Source: Thermomucor indicae-seudaticae
Lineage: Eukaryota > Mucoromycota > Mucoromycetes > Mucorales > Lichtheimiaceae
Reading direction: 5' to 3'
Length of the DNA stretch: 20,029 nt
NCBI GenBank assembly: GCA_000787465.1
Contig: JSYX01000344.1
Location: 1-20,029, forward strand
The notes beneath the pieces were generated by a model. It made no database searches. It saw only the letters and a list, made by a program, of their open reading frames with translations, and was not told where the DNA came from. How positions within the stretch are numbered: position 1 is the stretch's first letter; every line of letters starts with the position of its first letter. Positions 18,655-20,029 of this stretch are shown one piece after another. A program made the position numbers and the translations under genes.

Positions 18655-19424
18655 GCCGGGCCTTCATTTTCTTCCAAGTCGCCAAGTGCCAAAAGAAGAC
18701 AAAACAGAAAAAAAGAGTGGATACAGGGCCTTGAAGATGGGAACATGCAATAAAAATACAATGACAATGCGAGTATCCCATCTTCTTTGCCGTGGAGGGA
18801 GACAATAGGGTTGACAAAAGGTAAAATGCAGCAGGTCCCAGAAAACCGAAGGCCACCCAACAAAAACGAGGACCTTGCCGCGGCATTTACCCTCGCCACC
18901 ACCCAACCTCGTCTAGTAAGGCCGACGCAGGCATAATACTTGTACAAAGGTAAAACGAAAATACAACATCTAAGTATACAAACGATTAGTGCTCTTTATC
19001 GGGATAAAAAGGTTCTCTTTCCGACTCGATAACTTACGAAATTCCTCCCCCCCGGGTATGCGAGAATGCAAAATGCGAAAAATGAAGGTATGCGCGCGCG
19101 CGATGTGAACTCTTGATGTCTGCTGGCCGTGTAGGCCGGAATGCATGCCTAATTTGAAACGAGTTAGAACGAAGTCGTTTTTGTCCAACACACTGTAGCA
19201 ATACTTACATACATGATGGGCTGAATCATGCTAGGCCCTTGTCCAGAGGGCAGAATGCGGAATGCGGGTATACGAGATGACGGATGCGGGTCTGCTGGAT
19301 GCTGAATGCGGGATGCAAGTATGCGTGAATGAATTAATATGCGATACCTTGAAAAAAAATAGATGCATTAGTTCATATACACTACAAAAGCCATTTCCTT
19401 TCCATACTCACATATACAAACATA
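18655..19424. other. Intergenic interval with degenerate GAATGCGGG repeats
   Basis: No supportable gene. Around 19049-19105 and 19250-19330 there are repeated short units (GAATGCGGGTAT, GGATGCGGGTCT, GAATGCGGGATGC, GTATGCG) plus a CCCCCCCGGG run and a CGCGCGCGCG run at about 19094. This resembles slowly decaying minisatellite DNA. The 3' untranslated region of the lysine-rich gene should extend into its right end. Confidence 0.4.
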
Positions 19425-19964
19425 TCAAAGGTATAGCGACCAGCGCCAGAATGATGCAAAATTTTTGATTTTTTTCTACAGTGATAGCCATTAATACACA
19501 GGTTGACAGCGAAAGCACAAGTCTCACGTACTTTTTTGATTTTTTGATTTTTTGGTGTTTTTTGTTTTTTTCTGTTTTTCTGAAAAAGGCAATAAACAAA
19601 CGTTAGAAAAAAATACAAAATGAATAAGCCCAAATAGATTACACTCACTTTTTTGTTTTTTCTGAAAAGACATCAAGTGAGGATAAGTACAGCACGGAAA
19701 TGATACTCCAGTTCCATATCGCACCTACGGTTTTTTCCAATTGAACAAACTTTCGGCAGGGCAGCCAAAGCTTAGGTTAAGTTTTCTAGAAAATGTGCCT
19801 GTTAGTTAAAATCGATAGCAGGCCAGTTTAATCTCCAAACTTACTTTTTTGGTTTTTTTTGGTGCTAGGAAAGTGTCTGTTAGTCGTGCATAATATCACA
19901 TGTTTATGATTTTCGCTTTACTTACTTTTTTAGTAAATATTTTTAACTTTTTTGAGGGTTTTTT
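19425..19964 (-). CDS. Lysine-rich protein encoded by a train of microexons (3' part)
   Basis: Six minus-strand exons: 19964..19926 (39 nt), 19864..19845 (20), 19785..19729 (57), 19661..19649 (13), 19579..19532 (48) and 19475..19425 (51 with TGA). Introns are 61, 59, 67, 69 and 56 nt with donors GTAAGT, GTAAGT, GTAGGT, GTGAGT and GTACGT; several have CTAAC branch sites and all end in TAG or CAG. Phases (0, 2, 2, 0, 0) keep one frame open throughout. The peptides are KKPSKKLKIFTKK, HQKKPKK, KLNLSFGCPAESLFNWKK, P-KNKK, KNRKKQKTPKNQKIKK and KKIKNFASFWRWSLYL. Every exon begins or ends with an A run. The gene continues beyond 20029: an acceptor with CTAAC lies at 19990-19965. A strongly basic disordered tail suggests nucleic-acid binding or nuclear/nucleolar targeting, by inference. 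Confidence 0.7.
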
Positions 19965-20029
19965 CTAGAGAAGCAATGTTCGTTAGTAGAACGGAACACC
20001 ACGGCGAAAATTGGGCGGGCCAGAGAGCG

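Noticed and set aside
18624..18947. Overlapping minus-strand frames of 80-107 codons
   Set aside because: Three frames are open at once with no motifs, splice continuity or start context; likely chance.
19516..19960. Poly-T tracts as plus-strand promoter or terminator elements
   Set aside because: Each tract is the complement of an A-rich exon with good minus-strand splice sites on both sides and a conserved open frame.
1..20029. CRISPR array, rRNA or bacterial operon structure
   Set aside because: Spliced genes and eukaryotic families dominate; no regular repeat-spacer pattern or rRNA sequence was seen.

Overview
The window reads as nuclear DNA of a filamentous fungus, most likely an early-diverging one (Mucoromycota-like). 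Protein-coding genes are cut by many short GT-AG introns of about 51-76 nt, often with a CTAAC/CTGAC-type branch site. Splicing these introns by hand gives intact, recognisable eukaryotic proteins: an LAT-type amino acid permease, the ubiquitin-L40 fusion, a GH18 chitinase, a golgin-A7/ERF4 protein and NAC alpha. No species can be named from the sequence alone, and no protein or DNA search was possible, so family names come from motifs I can see.

Layout. 1-650: small minus-strand one-pass membrane protein with two PPxY-type motifs. 1399-3831: minus-strand amino acid permease with 14 exons, including an 11-nt microexon that encodes the LPRS part of its LPRSGGE signature. 4287-4853: minus-strand ubiquitin-ribosomal protein L40 fusion with 4 exons. 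5300-6200: a minus-strand cysteine-rich reading frame built from a 34-residue tandem repeat, and a plus-strand hypothetical frame. 6576-8337: TATA box and 8-exon secreted GH18 chitinase. 8442-8768: probable relic of a transporter. 9249-9896: ERF4/golgin A7 family gene (plus), converging on NAC alpha at 10205-10927 (minus).

From about 11 kb on, gene density falls and decay is visible. 12386-13445 is a leucine-rich-repeat (F-box/LRR-like) pseudogene spread over several frames. 13676-14179 is a hypothetical minus-strand gene. 14.3-15.3 kb is AT-rich with a cluster of ACGAATATT motifs. 15321-17008 is a minus-strand gene of unknown function, interrupted by a 412-bp CACTA-like MITE (83-bp terminal inverted repeats, 3-bp TTC target duplication) and by an indel in an A6 run. 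17471-17872 is an open terminal exon of an unknown protein. 18.5-18.65 kb has a pair of hairpin-bearing direct repeats. The right edge (19425-19964, continuing off the window) holds a minus-strand train of six tiny lysine-rich exons, each bordered by A runs and separated by introns of 56-69 nt, with one frame open through all of them.

How the genes fit together: the left half is housekeeping and nutrition (amino acid uptake, ubiquitin/ribosome, chitin hydrolysis, protein palmitoylation, nascent-chain handling) in ordinary unlinked fungal order. There is no operon or obvious cluster. The PPxY protein beside a permease is suggestive of Rsp5-type permease turnover, but that is inference only.
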